A DNA stretch of 64,000 bases from Rhizobiaceae bacterium (GTDB taxonomy: Bacteria; Pseudomonadota; Alphaproteobacteria; Rhizobiales; Rhizobiaceae): NCBI GenBank assembly GCA_016742175.1, contig JACVCH010000009.1, positions 62,001 through 126,000 on the forward strand. The letters run 5' to 3'. Under the pieces are notes generated by a model. That model was given only the letters and a program-made list of their open reading frames with translations, did no database searches and was not told where the DNA came from. This document shows, in pieces, positions 56,051 through 63,816 of the stretch. The position numbers and the translations under genes were made by a program. How positions within the stretch are numbered: the first letter of the stretch is position 1; each line of letters opens with the position of its first letter.

Positions 56051-57636
56051 TGCCGCGTTACCAGTACCAGCCCTTCGCATATGTCACCCCACCGGAACTC
56101 TCCGGCGAGCCGCGCGCACGCAAGAAAATTATCATCGTCGGGGCCGGGCCGGTAGGCCTTGCAGCCGCGATCGACTGCGCGCTGCACGGCATCGAATGCG
56201 TGGTGCTGGACGACAACGACGTCGTCTCGCTGGGCAGCCGCGCGATCTGCTGGTCGAAGCGCACGCTGGAGATCATGGACCGGCTCGGCATCGGCGAGCG
56301 CATGGTGGAAAAGGGCGTGACGTGGAAGGTCGGGCGGCTGTTCCACCGCGACCGCGAGGTCTGGAATTTCGATCTTCTGCCCGAGCCCGGCCACAAGATG
56401 CCGGCCTTCATCAACCTCCAGCAATACTATGTCGAGCAATATCTCGTCGAGCGCGCGGCCGAGTTTCCCCGCCTGATCGACCTGCGCTGGAAGAACCTGG
56501 TGACGGGCGTCGAACCATCCGCCGACGGCGTGCGCGTCGCGGTCGAAACGCCGGACGGACCTTACGAGATCGAGACCGACTGGCTGATCGCCTGCGACGG
56601 CGCGCGCTCGCCCGTGCGCGCGAAGATGGGCCTGGAATTCGCCGGCCGCGTCTTCGAGGAACGGTTCCTGATCGCCGACGTCGAGATGAAGGCGGACTTT
56701 CCGTCCGAGCGCTGGTTCTGGTTCGAGCCGCCGTTCCACAAGGGCCAGTCGGCGCTTCTGCACAAGCAGCCCGACGACATCTACCGCATCGATTTGCAAC
56801 TCGGCTGGGACGCCGATCCGGAAGTGGAGAAGCAGCCCGAAAACGTCATCCCGCGCATCGAGGCGATCGTCGGCCACCGCGATTTCACGCTCGACTGGGT
56901 GTCGGTCTACACCTTCCAGTGCCGCCGGCTCGACCGATTCGTCCATGGCCGCGTCGTCTTCGCGGGCGATAGCGCACACATCGTCTCGCCCTTCGGCGCA
57001 CGCGGCGGCAATGGCGGCATCCAAGACGTCGACAATCTCGTCTGGAAACTGGCGATGGTGGTGAAGGGCGAGGCGCCGGAAAGCATTATCGGGACATACG
57101 ACGAAGAGCGCATCCACGGCGCCGACGAGAACATCCTGAACTCGGCCCGCGCGACCGGCTTCATGACGCCGAAGACCGAGATGGAGCGCATCTTCCGCGA
57201 CGCCGTGCTGGACCTCGCTGGCGAGCACGAATTCGCGCGGCGGTTGGTGAATTCGGGACGCCTGTCGCGGCCCTGCTCGCTGGCAGGCCTGTCGCTGCAG
57301 GGAGCCGGCGAGGGTGTCGGGCAGGCAATGTCCGATGCGCCGGTGGAGGGCGGCTGGCTGCTCGACCATTTCGGCGGGCGGTTTGCGGTGATGGCGGTGG
57401 AGGCGGATTTGCCGGAGGGACTTCCGGCGGAAATCTACCGCGTGGTCGTCACGGCCGACCGTTCACCGCGGGGCGATGCGACGGTCTTGATCGACGCCCA
57501 TGGATTGGTCGCGAAGCGCTACGGCGCGGGCACGGTCTGGCTGGTCCGGCCGGACCAGCATCTTGCGGCGTGGTTCGAAAACCCATCGGCGGCTGAGATC
57601 GTCGCTGCATATGAGCGCGCGAAGGGGATGGCATGA
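56050..57636 (+). CDS. FAD-dependent aromatic monooxygenase (MhpA-like)
   Basis: A 528-residue flavoprotein monooxygenase of the PHBH/MhpA class. The GxGxxG FAD motif is IIIVGAGPVGLAAA (about residue 28-41), the DG fingerprint is CDGARSPVR and the GD motif is FAGDSAHIVSPFGARGGNGGIQD. A C-terminal thioredoxin-like dimerisation domain follows. It would hydroxylate an aromatic ring with NAD(P)H and oxygen. Placed in a homogentisate operon, its likely job is to make homogentisate or a related dihydroxy compound from a monohydroxylated arylacetate, which is inference. DUF2783 follows with 4-base overlap. Confidence 0.88.
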   Translation: MPRYQYQPFAYVTPPELSGEPRARKKIIIVGAGPVGLAAAIDCALHGIECVVLDDNDVVSLGSRAICWSKRTLEIMDRLGIGERMVEKGVTWKVGRLFHRDREVWNFDLLPEPGHKMPAFINLQQYYVEQYLVERAAEFPRLIDLRWKNLVTGVEPSADGVRVAVETPDGPYEIETDWLIACDGARSPVRAKMGLEFAGRVFEERFLIADVEMKADFPSERWFWFEPPFHKGQSALLHKQPDDIYRIDLQLGWDADPEVEKQPENVIPRIEAIVGHRDFTLDWVSVYTFQCRRLDRFVHGRVVFAGDSAHIVSPFGARGGNGGIQDVDNLVWKLAMVVKGEAPESIIGTYDEERIHGADENILNSARATGFMTPKTEMERIFRDAVLDLAGEHEFARRLVNSGRLSRPCSLAGLSLQGAGEGVGQAMSDAPVEGGWLLDHFGGRFAVMAVEADLPEGLPAEIYRVVVTADRSPRGDATVLIDAHGLVAKRYGAGTVWLVRPDQHLAAWFENPSAAEIVAAYERAKGMA

Positions 57637-57851
57637 GTGGAATCGGCAAGGACAGGCTGGGAGCGGCGGGAGACGATGTTTATGCAGCGCTGATGGCCGC
57701 GCATGAGGGCCTGAGCCTTGAGGACAGCGCGCGGCTGAATGCAAGGTTGGTGCTGCTGCTGGCGAATGCGGTCGGGGATCGCGGAGTGCTCGATGCTTGC
57801 ATGAAGGCCGCCAAGCTTGACGGGCCTAATAAATGTAGCTACATTAAATGA
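57633..57851 (+). CDS. DUF2783 family protein
   Basis: A 72-residue protein of DUF2783, a family of small helical proteins usually encoded next to this type of flavin monooxygenase; here overlapping it by 4 bases. The LSLEDSARLNARLVLLLANAVGD segment is the family core. Its last codons (reading NKCSYIK) lie within the palindrome that belongs to the BrnT/BrnA module, so the natural C terminus has probably been replaced on insertion. Function unknown; possibly a partner of the monooxygenase. Confidence 0.8.
   Translation: MSGIGKDRLGAAGDDVYAALMAAHEGLSLEDSARLNARLVLLLANAVGDRGVLDACMKAAKLDGPNKCSYIK
57832..57845. promoter_or_regulatory. BrnTA operator-like palindrome at the end of DUF2783
   Basis: AATGTAGCTACATT is a perfect 14-bp palindrome placed 3 bases before the BrnT ATG and inside the DUF2783 3' end. 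BrnA proteins bind palindromes of this sort and repress their own operon. Base composition here is far more A/T-rich than the neighbours. Confidence 0.6.
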
Positions 57852-58132
57852 AAATCGTCTGGGACGAGCCGAAGCGGCTCACCAACATTCGAATTCACCG
57901 GTACGACTTCGATCAATTAATGGACTTTGATTGGGACCGTGCCGTTGTGCGCGCCGCAAAGGATGGGCCGCACGGCGAAAAGCGGTTCATGGCAGTAGGT
58001 CCGCTCGAGGAAACGATGATCGCGATTGTCTTTTCGCTGCTGGGACGCGAAGCCATGTCGGTCATCAGCATGCGGCCGGCAAGCCGGTCGGAAAGGAGGC
58101 GTTATGCCCGTGAGCAAGAAGCCAATCATTGA
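57848..58132 (+). CDS. BrnT-family ribonuclease toxin
   Basis: A 94-residue BrnT. The sequence starts MKIVWDEPKRLTNIRIHRYDF, has the DWDRAV and RFMAVG segments of the small RelE-like fold and ends in the usual ISMRPASRSERRRY region (the I-S-x-R-x-A motif). BrnT is an endoribonuclease that blocks translation until neutralised by BrnA. It overlaps the DUF2783 end by 4 bases and BrnA by 29 bases. The ATG at 57848 lies directly after the palindrome, so translation probably starts from a short leader. Confidence 0.9.
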   Translation: MKIVWDEPKRLTNIRIHRYDFDQLMDFDWDRAVVRAAKDGPHGEKRFMAVGPLEETMIAIVFSLLGREAMSVISMRPASRSERRRYAREQEANH

Positions 58133-58421
58133 GATCAGTGACGAGGAAGAGGCCCGAATTCAAGCAGGCATTGCGGCCGATCCGGACAATCCGGAGTGGA
58201 CAGAGGAGAATTTTCGCAACGCCCGCCCGTTCGCAGACGTTTTTCCACATTTCGCCGAAAGCATTCGCCGCGCGCGAGGCCGACCGTCGGTGGAGCATCC
58301 CAAGAAGCAGGTCACGCTCCGCCTCGACGCGGATGTGGTCGAGAGCTTTCGGGCGGGCGGGCGGGGCTGGCAGAGCCGCATGAACGCGGCGCTGCGCAAG
58401 GTCGCAGGTTTGGGTGGCTGA
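58104..58421 (+). CDS. BrnA-family antitoxin
   Basis: A 105-residue BrnA. The C-terminal ribbon-helix-helix domain with KKQVTLRLDADVVESFRAGG and WQSRMNAALRKVAG (the characteristic W-Q-x-R-x-N) gives DNA binding; the N-terminal half (about 1-60, with acidic EISDEEEARI) binds BrnT. AAAGGAGG lies 5 bases before the ATG at 58104 within the end of brnT, a strong ribosome site that favours antitoxin excess. The module lies between DUF2783 and the convergent hppD gene and looks like a later insertion in the aromatic cluster. Confidence 0.9.
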   Translation: MPVSKKPIIEISDEEEARIQAGIAADPDNPEWTEENFRNARPFADVFPHFAESIRRARGRPSVEHPKKQVTLRLDADVVESFRAGGRGWQSRMNAALRKVAGLGG

Positions 58422-58427
58422 GGACGA

Positions 58428-59531
58428 TTACGCCACCTTGATAACCCCACGCCGGATCTGGTCTTCCTCGATGCTCTCGAACAGCGCGCGGAAATTGCCT
58501 TCGCCGAAGCCTTCGTCGCCCTTGCGCTGGATGAACTCGAAAAAGATCGGGCCGATGACGGTCTTGGAGAAGATTTGGAGTAGAATCTTCGTCGTGCCGC
58601 CGTCGACGACGCCTTCGCCGTCGATCAGGATGCCGTGCTTCATCATCCGCTCGATCGGCTCGTCATGGCCGGCAACGCGGTCGTGGCTCTTTTCGTAATA
58701 AGTTTCCGGCGGCTTCGGCATGAACTTCAGGCCGTTCGCGTCGAGCCTGTCGGTCGCGTCGTAGATTCCGTCCGTGCCGACCGCGATGTGCTGGATGCCT
58801 TCGCCGCGATACTTCTTCAGATACTCCTCGATCTGGCTCGTCTCGTCCTTGGATTCGTTGAGCGGGATGCGGATCTTGCCGCAAGGCGAGGTGATCGCGC
58901 GGCTCATCAGGCCGGTGATGCGGCCGTCAATGTTGAAGAAGTGAATCTGCTTGAAGCCGAAGAGCTCGCGGTAGAACGCCCACCACTTGTCCATGTTGCC
59001 GCGATAGACGTTGTGGGTCAGGTGGTCGAGATAGTAGAAGCCGACGCCCTCGGGTTTGGGGTTCTTTTCGCCCAGCCAGTCGAATTCGGCCTCGTAGGCC
59101 GAGCCGCGGTCGCCATAGGTTTCGACGAAATAGAGAAGCGAGCCGCCGATGCCGACGATCGCCGGCACGTCGAGCGTCTTGTCGTCGCCTTCATAGGGCG
59201 TCGCGCCCTTGGAGACGGCATGGTCGAAGGCGTGCTTGGCATCGACGACGCGCCAGGCCATGGCGGGGGCGCAGGGGCCGTGCGCGTCGACGAAGCGCAT
59301 CGCGTGCGAGCCGGGTTCGGCATTGACGACGTAGTTGATGTCGCCCTGCCGCCAGACGTCGATCTTCTTCGTCCGGTGGGTCGCGACCTTCACGTAGCCC
59401 ATGCGGGTGAAGAGTTCGGCGAGCTTCTCGGGCTCGGGATGCGCGAACTCGACGAACTCGAACCCGTCCGTGCCGGCGGGGTTGGCGCGGGTGATCTCGG
59501 CGGGCGGGGCGTCGTGCGGGAAGGGACCCAT
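58428..59531 (-). CDS. hppD: 4-hydroxyphenylpyruvate dioxygenase
   Basis: A 367-residue non-haem iron enzyme (VOC fold) converting 4-hydroxyphenylpyruvate to homogentisate, the direct substrate of HmgA. Iron ligands are the His in YLDHLTHNVY, the His in GIQHIAVG and the Glu in FFEFIQRKGDEGFGEG, all present. AGGAGG lies before the ATG. It is on the opposite strand from hmgA and shares a promoter region with the Lrp-family regulator; its 3' end faces the BrnTA module with a 6-base gap. It feeds the homogentisate pathway from tyrosine. Confidence 0.96.
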   Translation of the reverse strand: MGPFPHDAPPAEITRANPAGTDGFEFVEFAHPEPEKLAELFTRMGYVKVATHRTKKIDVWRQGDINYVVNAEPGSHAMRFVDAHGPCAPAMAWRVVDAKHAFDHAVSKGATPYEGDDKTLDVPAIVGIGGSLLYFVETYGDRGSAYEAEFDWLGEKNPKPEGVGFYYLDHLTHNVYRGNMDKWWAFYRELFGFKQIHFFNIDGRITGLMSRAITSPCGKIRIPLNESKDETSQIEEYLKKYRGEGIQHIAVGTDGIYDATDRLDANGLKFMPKPPETYYEKSHDRVAGHDEPIERMMKHGILIDGEGVVDGGTTKILLQIFSKTVIGPIFFEFIQRKGDEGFGEGNFRALFESIEEDQIRRGVIKVA

Positions 59532-59615
59532 TTCATCCTCCTGGATTGATTGTCCCGATCCTACGCCGCCGCCCGCGCAAACGGCTTGCATTGTGGCGCG
59601 CGAAACGGGCATCAT

Positions 59616-59632
59616 ATGCACAGATCGTGCAT
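59616..59632. promoter_or_regulatory. Palindrome in the hppD-Lrp divergent promoter
   Basis: ATGCAC-AGATC-GTGCAT is a perfect 6-5-6 inverted repeat, 13 bases before the Lrp-family ATG. Lrp/AsnC regulators bind such sites, often controlling a divergent gene and themselves. Seen: the repeat. Inferred: regulator binding. Confidence 0.5.
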
Positions 59633-59645
59633 AGAGACGCATAGT

Positions 59646-60116
59646 ATGGCTGACACTGAACAGATCGACGGCTTCGACCGCAAGATACTCGCGCTCTTGC
59701 AGCAAGATGCGCGGCTGACGAACAGCGACCTCTCCGAGCGCGTCCACCTCTCGCCTTCGCAATGTTCGCGCCGGCGCCAGCGGCTGGAGGAGGCGGGGAT
59801 CATCCGCGGCTATCGCGCGACGCTCGACCGCGACCGGCTCGGCTTTCCGCTGGTCAACGTCATTTCCGTGACGCTCGCCACCCACAACCGCGACAATGCC
59901 CGGCGCTTCTCTGAACTTCTCGCGCGTCTGCCGCAGGTTCAGGAGGCCTACGCGCTGACGGGCGAGATGGACTATTTCCTGAAGGTCGTGACGCCCGACC
60001 TGAAGTCGCTCGCCGACTTCGTCAACGAGGTCCTCCTGCCGCATGAATCGGTGCAGCATGTGAAGACGGCGATCGTCCTTCAAACCTTGAAGGAGACCGA
60101 CGCACTGCCTCTTTGA
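59646..60116 (+). CDS. Lrp/AsnC-family transcriptional regulator
   Basis: A 156-residue regulator with N-terminal helix-turn-helix (LTNSDLSERVHLSPSQCSRRRQRLEEAG, about residues 24-51) and C-terminal RAM/ACT-type ligand domain (about 68-145, with YALTGEMDYFLKVVTPDLKSLADFV). Members sense amino acids or related metabolites. It is divergent from hppD with a palindrome in between, so it probably regulates hppD with tyrosine or an aromatic 2-oxo acid as effector, which is inference. Confidence 0.9.
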   Translation: MADTEQIDGFDRKILALLQQDARLTNSDLSERVHLSPSQCSRRRQRLEEAGIIRGYRATLDRDRLGFPLVNVISVTLATHNRDNARRFSELLARLPQVQEAYALTGEMDYFLKVVTPDLKSLADFVNEVLLPHESVQHVKTAIVLQTLKETDALPL

Positions 60117-60235
60117 TCTGTTACGAAAATGACGCGCGGCGGCTCTTTATTGTTACATAAATCCATGTAGGATCGCGGCCTGAAGACCGGCTATCGTGGG
60201 AGAGCGGCCGGTCCGCAGCATCAGGGAGGAAATCG

Positions 60236-61279
60236 ATGCAGATGACGACTTTCAAGGCGGCGTTCGCCGCCGGTGTGCTGGCCTCGGCGACGTGGCTGGC
60301 CGGTTCCACATCCGCGCTGGCGCAAGAGGTGACGCTGCGGCTGCACCATTTCCTGCCGGCGCAGGCCAACGTGCCGACGCATGTCCTCGACGTGTGGGCC
60401 GACAAGATCGAGGACGCCTCCGGCGACCGTATCAAGATCGAGCGCTATCCGGCCATGCAGCTCGGCGGCACGCCGCCGCAGCTCTACGACCAGGCCGCGG
60501 AAGGCACGGTCGACATCGTCTGGACGCTGCCCGGCAACACGCCCGGCCGCTTCCCCTCGGTGGAAGTGTTCGAGCTGCCCTTCATGATGACCAATGCCGA
60601 AGCGACCTCGCGCGCCTATTGGGACATCTTCGACGCGAAACTCCGCGACACCGAATTCGCCGATACCCACATCCTCGGCACCTGGGTTCACGGCCCCGGA
60701 ATCATCCATTCCAACGAGCCGGTCGAGACGATGGAGGATTTGTCGGGCATGACGATCCGCGCGCCGACACGCGTCATCACCGCGCTGTTGACCGAACTGG
60801 GCGCCAATCCGATCGGCATGCCGATCCCGCAGGTTCCCGAAGCGCTGTCGAAGGGCGTAATTCAGGGCGCCGTCGTGCCGTGGGAAGTCACGCCCGCGCT
60901 GCGCGTGCCCGAACTCGTCAAGAACCACACCGAGTTCGGCGGCGACCACGCGCTCTATACGACGACCTTCGTGCTGGCGATGAACAAGGCCAAGTATGAC
61001 AGCCTGCCCGACGATTTGAAGACGATCATCGACGACAATTCGGGCGCCGAGTTCTCCGCCTTCGCCGGCCGCACCCAGCAGGAATACGATGCGCCGGGCC
61101 GCGAACTGGCCGAAGGCAACAACATCATCGAACTGTCGGCCGAGGAATCGGCGAAGTGGCAGGAAGCTGCGCAGCCGGTGATCGACAACTGGGTCGCCGA
61201 GATGGACGGCAAGGGCATCGAGGGTCAGGCCCTGCTCGACGAGGCGCGCGAGCTGATCGCGAAGTACACGGCTGAATAG
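60236..61279 (+). CDS. TRAP transporter solute-binding protein (DctP type)
   Basis: A 347-residue periplasmic binding protein. Signal peptide to about residue 30 (STSALAQ). The DctP fold has the VTLRLHHFLPAQANVPTHVLDVW start, the conserved YDQAAEGTVDIVWTLPGNTPGRFP segment and the carboxylate-binding Arg in TIRAPTRV, which shows that the ligand carries a carboxylate. It is the first gene of a full TRAP operon. A strong hairpin follows its stop. Substrate unknown. Confidence 0.92.
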   Translation: MQMTTFKAAFAAGVLASATWLAGSTSALAQEVTLRLHHFLPAQANVPTHVLDVWADKIEDASGDRIKIERYPAMQLGGTPPQLYDQAAEGTVDIVWTLPGNTPGRFPSVEVFELPFMMTNAEATSRAYWDIFDAKLRDTEFADTHILGTWVHGPGIIHSNEPVETMEDLSGMTIRAPTRVITALLTELGANPIGMPIPQVPEALSKGVIQGAVVPWEVTPALRVPELVKNHTEFGGDHALYTTTFVLAMNKAKYDSLPDDLKTIIDDNSGAEFSAFAGRTQQEYDAPGRELAEGNNIIELSAEESAKWQEAAQPVIDNWVAEMDGKGIEGQALLDEARELIAKYTAE

Positions 61280-61286
61280 GCCGGGT

Positions 61287-61317
61287 GCCGGGCGGAACCG
61301 GTGGGTTTCCGCCCGGC
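61287..61317 (+). terminator. Hairpin between dctP and dctQ (attenuator or mRNA-stabilising)
   Basis: GCCGGGCGGAA / TTCCGCCCGGC form an 11-bp stem with a 9-base loop just after the DctP stop, without a proper T-run. Such hairpins between binding-protein and membrane genes often raise binding-protein expression relative to the rest of the operon. Confidence 0.55.
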
Positions 61318-61491
61318 CCATCTTCCCTTTTCGCGCGCCGGGGTGCACGGTTCATGTGCTGGCCGGCGCAGTGGCCGCCAGCTTGATTCTCAACGTTATG
61401 TTCTATAACAATCCGCGTCAGGAGTTCATTGCTCCGGGCCGGGCGCGGCTGTAGCCTGCCGGCCGGAGCAGTGTTGATGAGGGAGGAGAGG

Positions 61492-62019
61492 ATGAACCTC
61501 TCGAGGATCATGACGGGGCTCGCGCGCGGGCTGGCGATCATCGGCGGGCTGGCGCTGGTGGCGATCACGGTCATCACCGTGGTCTCGATCACCGGGCGCG
61601 GGCTGACGGCGTTCGGGCTGAAGCCGGTGCCGGGCGATTTCGAGCTGGTCGAGGCGGGAACGGCCTTCGCCGTCTTCGCCTTCCTGCCCTGGTGCCAGTT
61701 GACGCGCGGCCACGCGACGGTCGACGTCTTCACCAGCTTCCTGTCGGCAGGGGTGAACCGCGTCATCGACGTGGTCGCCGAATTCGTCATGACGGCCGTC
61801 GTTATCCTCATCGCCGTGCAACTCTGGCACGGCATGTGGGACAAGGTGCGCTACAACGAAACCACCTTCATCCTGCAGTTCCCGGTTTGGTGGGGCTTTG
61901 CCGCAGCGATGGTCGCCGCCTCGATCGGCGTCGTCGTGTCGCTCTACGTGCTGGTGGTGCGCGTGCAGGAATTTCGCCAGGGCCGCACGATCCTCGGCGG
62001 GCAGGGAGTGGTCCATTGA
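61492..62019 (+). CDS. TRAP transporter small membrane subunit (DctQ type)
   Basis: A 175-residue membrane protein with four hydrophobic segments (about residues 12-34, 50-68, 86-108 and 130-155). The DctQ motif with VEAGTAFAVFAFLPWCQLTRGHATVDV is present. It pairs with DctM. The ATG at 61492 is preceded by GGGAGGAG; an upstream open extension is not used because it has no ribosome site. It overlaps the DctM start by 4 bases. Confidence 0.92.
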   Translation: MNLSRIMTGLARGLAIIGGLALVAITVITVVSITGRGLTAFGLKPVPGDFELVEAGTAFAVFAFLPWCQLTRGHATVDVFTSFLSAGVNRVIDVVAEFVMTAVVILIAVQLWHGMWDKVRYNETTFILQFPVWWGFAAAMVAASIGVVVSLYVLVVRVQEFRQGRTILGGQGVVH

Positions 62020-63338
62020 GCGGTCTCGAACTCGGGCTCTGGTCGTTCCCGGCGCTTCTCTTCCTCATCTTCCTGCGCATTCCGATCGGGCTCGCCATGC
62101 TCGTGACGGGTCTCGTCGGCACCTACCTGATCATGGGGTCGCCGGCGCCGATCCTGTCGCGGCTGAAGGGCGAGACCTACTCGACCTTTTCCTCCTATTC
62201 GCTCTCGATCATCCCGCTCTTCCTCCTGATGGGGCAGTTCGCCTCGCTGGGCGGCATGTCGCAGTCGCTGTTCAACGCCGCCAATTCCTGGCTCGGACAC
62301 CGCAAGGGCGGTGTCGCCATGTCGGCCATCGGCGCCTGCGCCGGCTTCGGCGCCATCTGCGGCTCCTCGCTGGCGACGGCGGCGACGATGGCGCAGGTCG
62401 CGCTGCCGGAGCTGAAGCGCTACGGCTATTCCGGCGCGCTGGCGACCGGCACGCTGGCCGCCGGCGGCACGCTCGGCATCCTCATCCCGCCCTCGGTCGT
62501 GCTGGTCATCTACGCCATCCTCGCCGAGCAGAACATCGCCAAGCTCTTCGTCGCCGCCTTCATTCCGGGCATCCTCGCGGCCATCGGCTACATGATCGCC
62601 ATCGCGATCTATGTCCGCCTCTATCCCGAATCCGCCGGCTCCAGCGAGCGCCAGCCCTACGGCCAGCGCTTCCGCGCGCTGTTCGACGTGTGGCCGGTGC
62701 TGCTGGTCTTCGTCGCGGTCGTCGGCGGCATCTATACGGGCTGGTTCACGCCCACCGAGGCGGCCGCGATCGGCGCGGCGGGCACCGGCCTCATCGCCTG
62801 GATCAATGGCGGCCTGACCCGCAAGACGATGATCGAATCGATCCTGATGACCGCCTCGGCGACCGCGATGATCTTCTTCATCGTCTTCGGCGCGGCCTTC
62901 TACAATTCGTTCCTCGCGCTCTCGCAGATGCCGGTGGCCGCCGCGACCTTCATCACCAGCCAGGGCTTCGACCCGATGATGGTGATGATCGGCATCCTCG
63001 TCTTCTACATCGTGCTCGGCTGCTTCATGGATTCGCTCTCCATGATCCTGCTCACAATCCCGATCTTCTTCCCGATCGTCTCAGCCCTCGATTTCGGCCT
63101 CGGCCCGGAAGAATTCGCGCTCTGGTTCGGCATCCTCGTCCTGATCGTCGTCGAGGTCGGCCTGATCACGCCGCCGGTCGGCATGAACCTCTTCGTCATC
63201 AACTCGATGGACCGCTCGACGCCCATCGTCCAGACCTACAAGGGCGTCCTGCCCTTCGTCATGAGCGACATGATCCGCACGATCATCCTCCTGGCCTTCC
63301 CGGTGATCACGCTGTTCCTGGTGCGGGTGCTGTACTGA
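62016..63338 (+). CDS. TRAP transporter large permease subunit (DctM type)
   Basis: A 440-residue membrane protein with about twelve segments, the transport channel of a TRAP uptake system driven by an ion gradient. The DctM motifs PLFLLMGQFA, GAICGSSLATAATMAQVALPELKRYGY and LIPPSVVLVIYAILAEQ are present. Start is TTG at 62016, overlapping the DctQ stop (TTGA); no ATG or GTG fits nearby. It ends at a strong terminator. Confidence 0.93.
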   Translation: MSGLELGLWSFPALLFLIFLRIPIGLAMLVTGLVGTYLIMGSPAPILSRLKGETYSTFSSYSLSIIPLFLLMGQFASLGGMSQSLFNAANSWLGHRKGGVAMSAIGACAGFGAICGSSLATAATMAQVALPELKRYGYSGALATGTLAAGGTLGILIPPSVVLVIYAILAEQNIAKLFVAAFIPGILAAIGYMIAIAIYVRLYPESAGSSERQPYGQRFRALFDVWPVLLVFVAVVGGIYTGWFTPTEAAAIGAAGTGLIAWINGGLTRKTMIESILMTASATAMIFFIVFGAAFYNSFLALSQMPVAAATFITSQGFDPMMVMIGILVFYIVLGCFMDSLSMILLTIPIFFPIVSALDFGLGPEEFALWFGILVLIVVEVGLITPPVGMNLFVINSMDRSTPIVQTYKGVLPFVMSDMIRTIILLAFPVITLFLVRVLY

Positions 63339-63350
63339 GGATGGAACGAG

Positions 63351-63376
63351 AAAGGGCCGCTTCGAGCGGCCCTTTT
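63351..63376. terminator. Intrinsic terminator after the TRAP operon
   Basis: AAAGGGCCGC / GCGGCCCTTT form a 10-bp stem with a TTCGA loop and a flanking T-run; it lies between the DctM stop and the convergent DUF442 gene and could act both ways. Confidence 0.85.
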
Positions 63377-63399
63377 CAATTCCGGTGATTGCCTGAACC

Positions 63400-63738
63400 C
63401 TACAGCCCCATCTGTTGGATCGCGGCGTGGAGGTTGGCGCAGCGGGTGCCGGAGCGGCAATAGGCGAGGACAGGCTTGGGCAGTTCCTTCAGGAGCGCGG
63501 CCTGGTCGCGGGCGTTGTCCTCGGTCATCTGGCCGGAGATCACCGGCAGATGGCGGAAGGCGAGGCCGGCTTCCTCTGCAGCCTTGCGGATGACATCGAC
63601 CGAAGGCTGGCCGGGGTCCTCGTCGTCGGGGCGATTGCACACGATGCTCTTGAAGCCCGCGCCGGCGATGAGCGGCACATGCTCGACGCCGATCTGCGGG
63701 GCGACCGAATAGTCCTCGGTGATCTGGCGGATTTGCAT
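63400..63738 (-). CDS. DUF442/TIGR01244-type sulfurtransferase-like protein
   Basis: A 112-residue protein of the TIGR01244 (DUF442) family, with a dual-specificity-phosphatase-like fold. The active-site loop C-R-S-G-T-R-C has the Cys-x5-Arg pattern of the phosphatase/rhodanese-like group. The family is linked with persulfide metabolism (the BLH partner domain is a persulfide dioxygenase-type MBL protein). No such partner is adjacent. The ATG at 63736-63738 was chosen; SD AGGAGACG lies before it. Upstream is the acyl-CoA dehydrogenase gene on the same strand. Confidence 0.82.
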   Translation of the reverse strand: MQIRQITEDYSVAPQIGVEHVPLIAGAGFKSIVCNRPDDEDPGQPSVDVIRKAAEEAGLAFRHLPVISGQMTEDNARDQAALLKELPKPVLAYCRSGTRCANLHAAIQQMGL

Positions 63739-63780
63739 GTTTCGTCTCCTGCGGGCGCCTGTCGGGGCCGCAGATGTGGC

Positions 63781-63809
63781 ATGGCCGGCCGCACGAGGCA
63801 ACCGGCCAT
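63781..63809. terminator. Inverted repeat after the acyl-CoA dehydrogenase gene
   Basis: ATGGCCGG / CCGGCCAT, 13-base loop, without a clear T-run; lies between the acyl-CoA dehydrogenase stop and the DUF442 start on the minus strand. Possible weak or Rho-assisted terminator. Confidence 0.4.
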
Positions 63810-63816
63810 GAATGCC

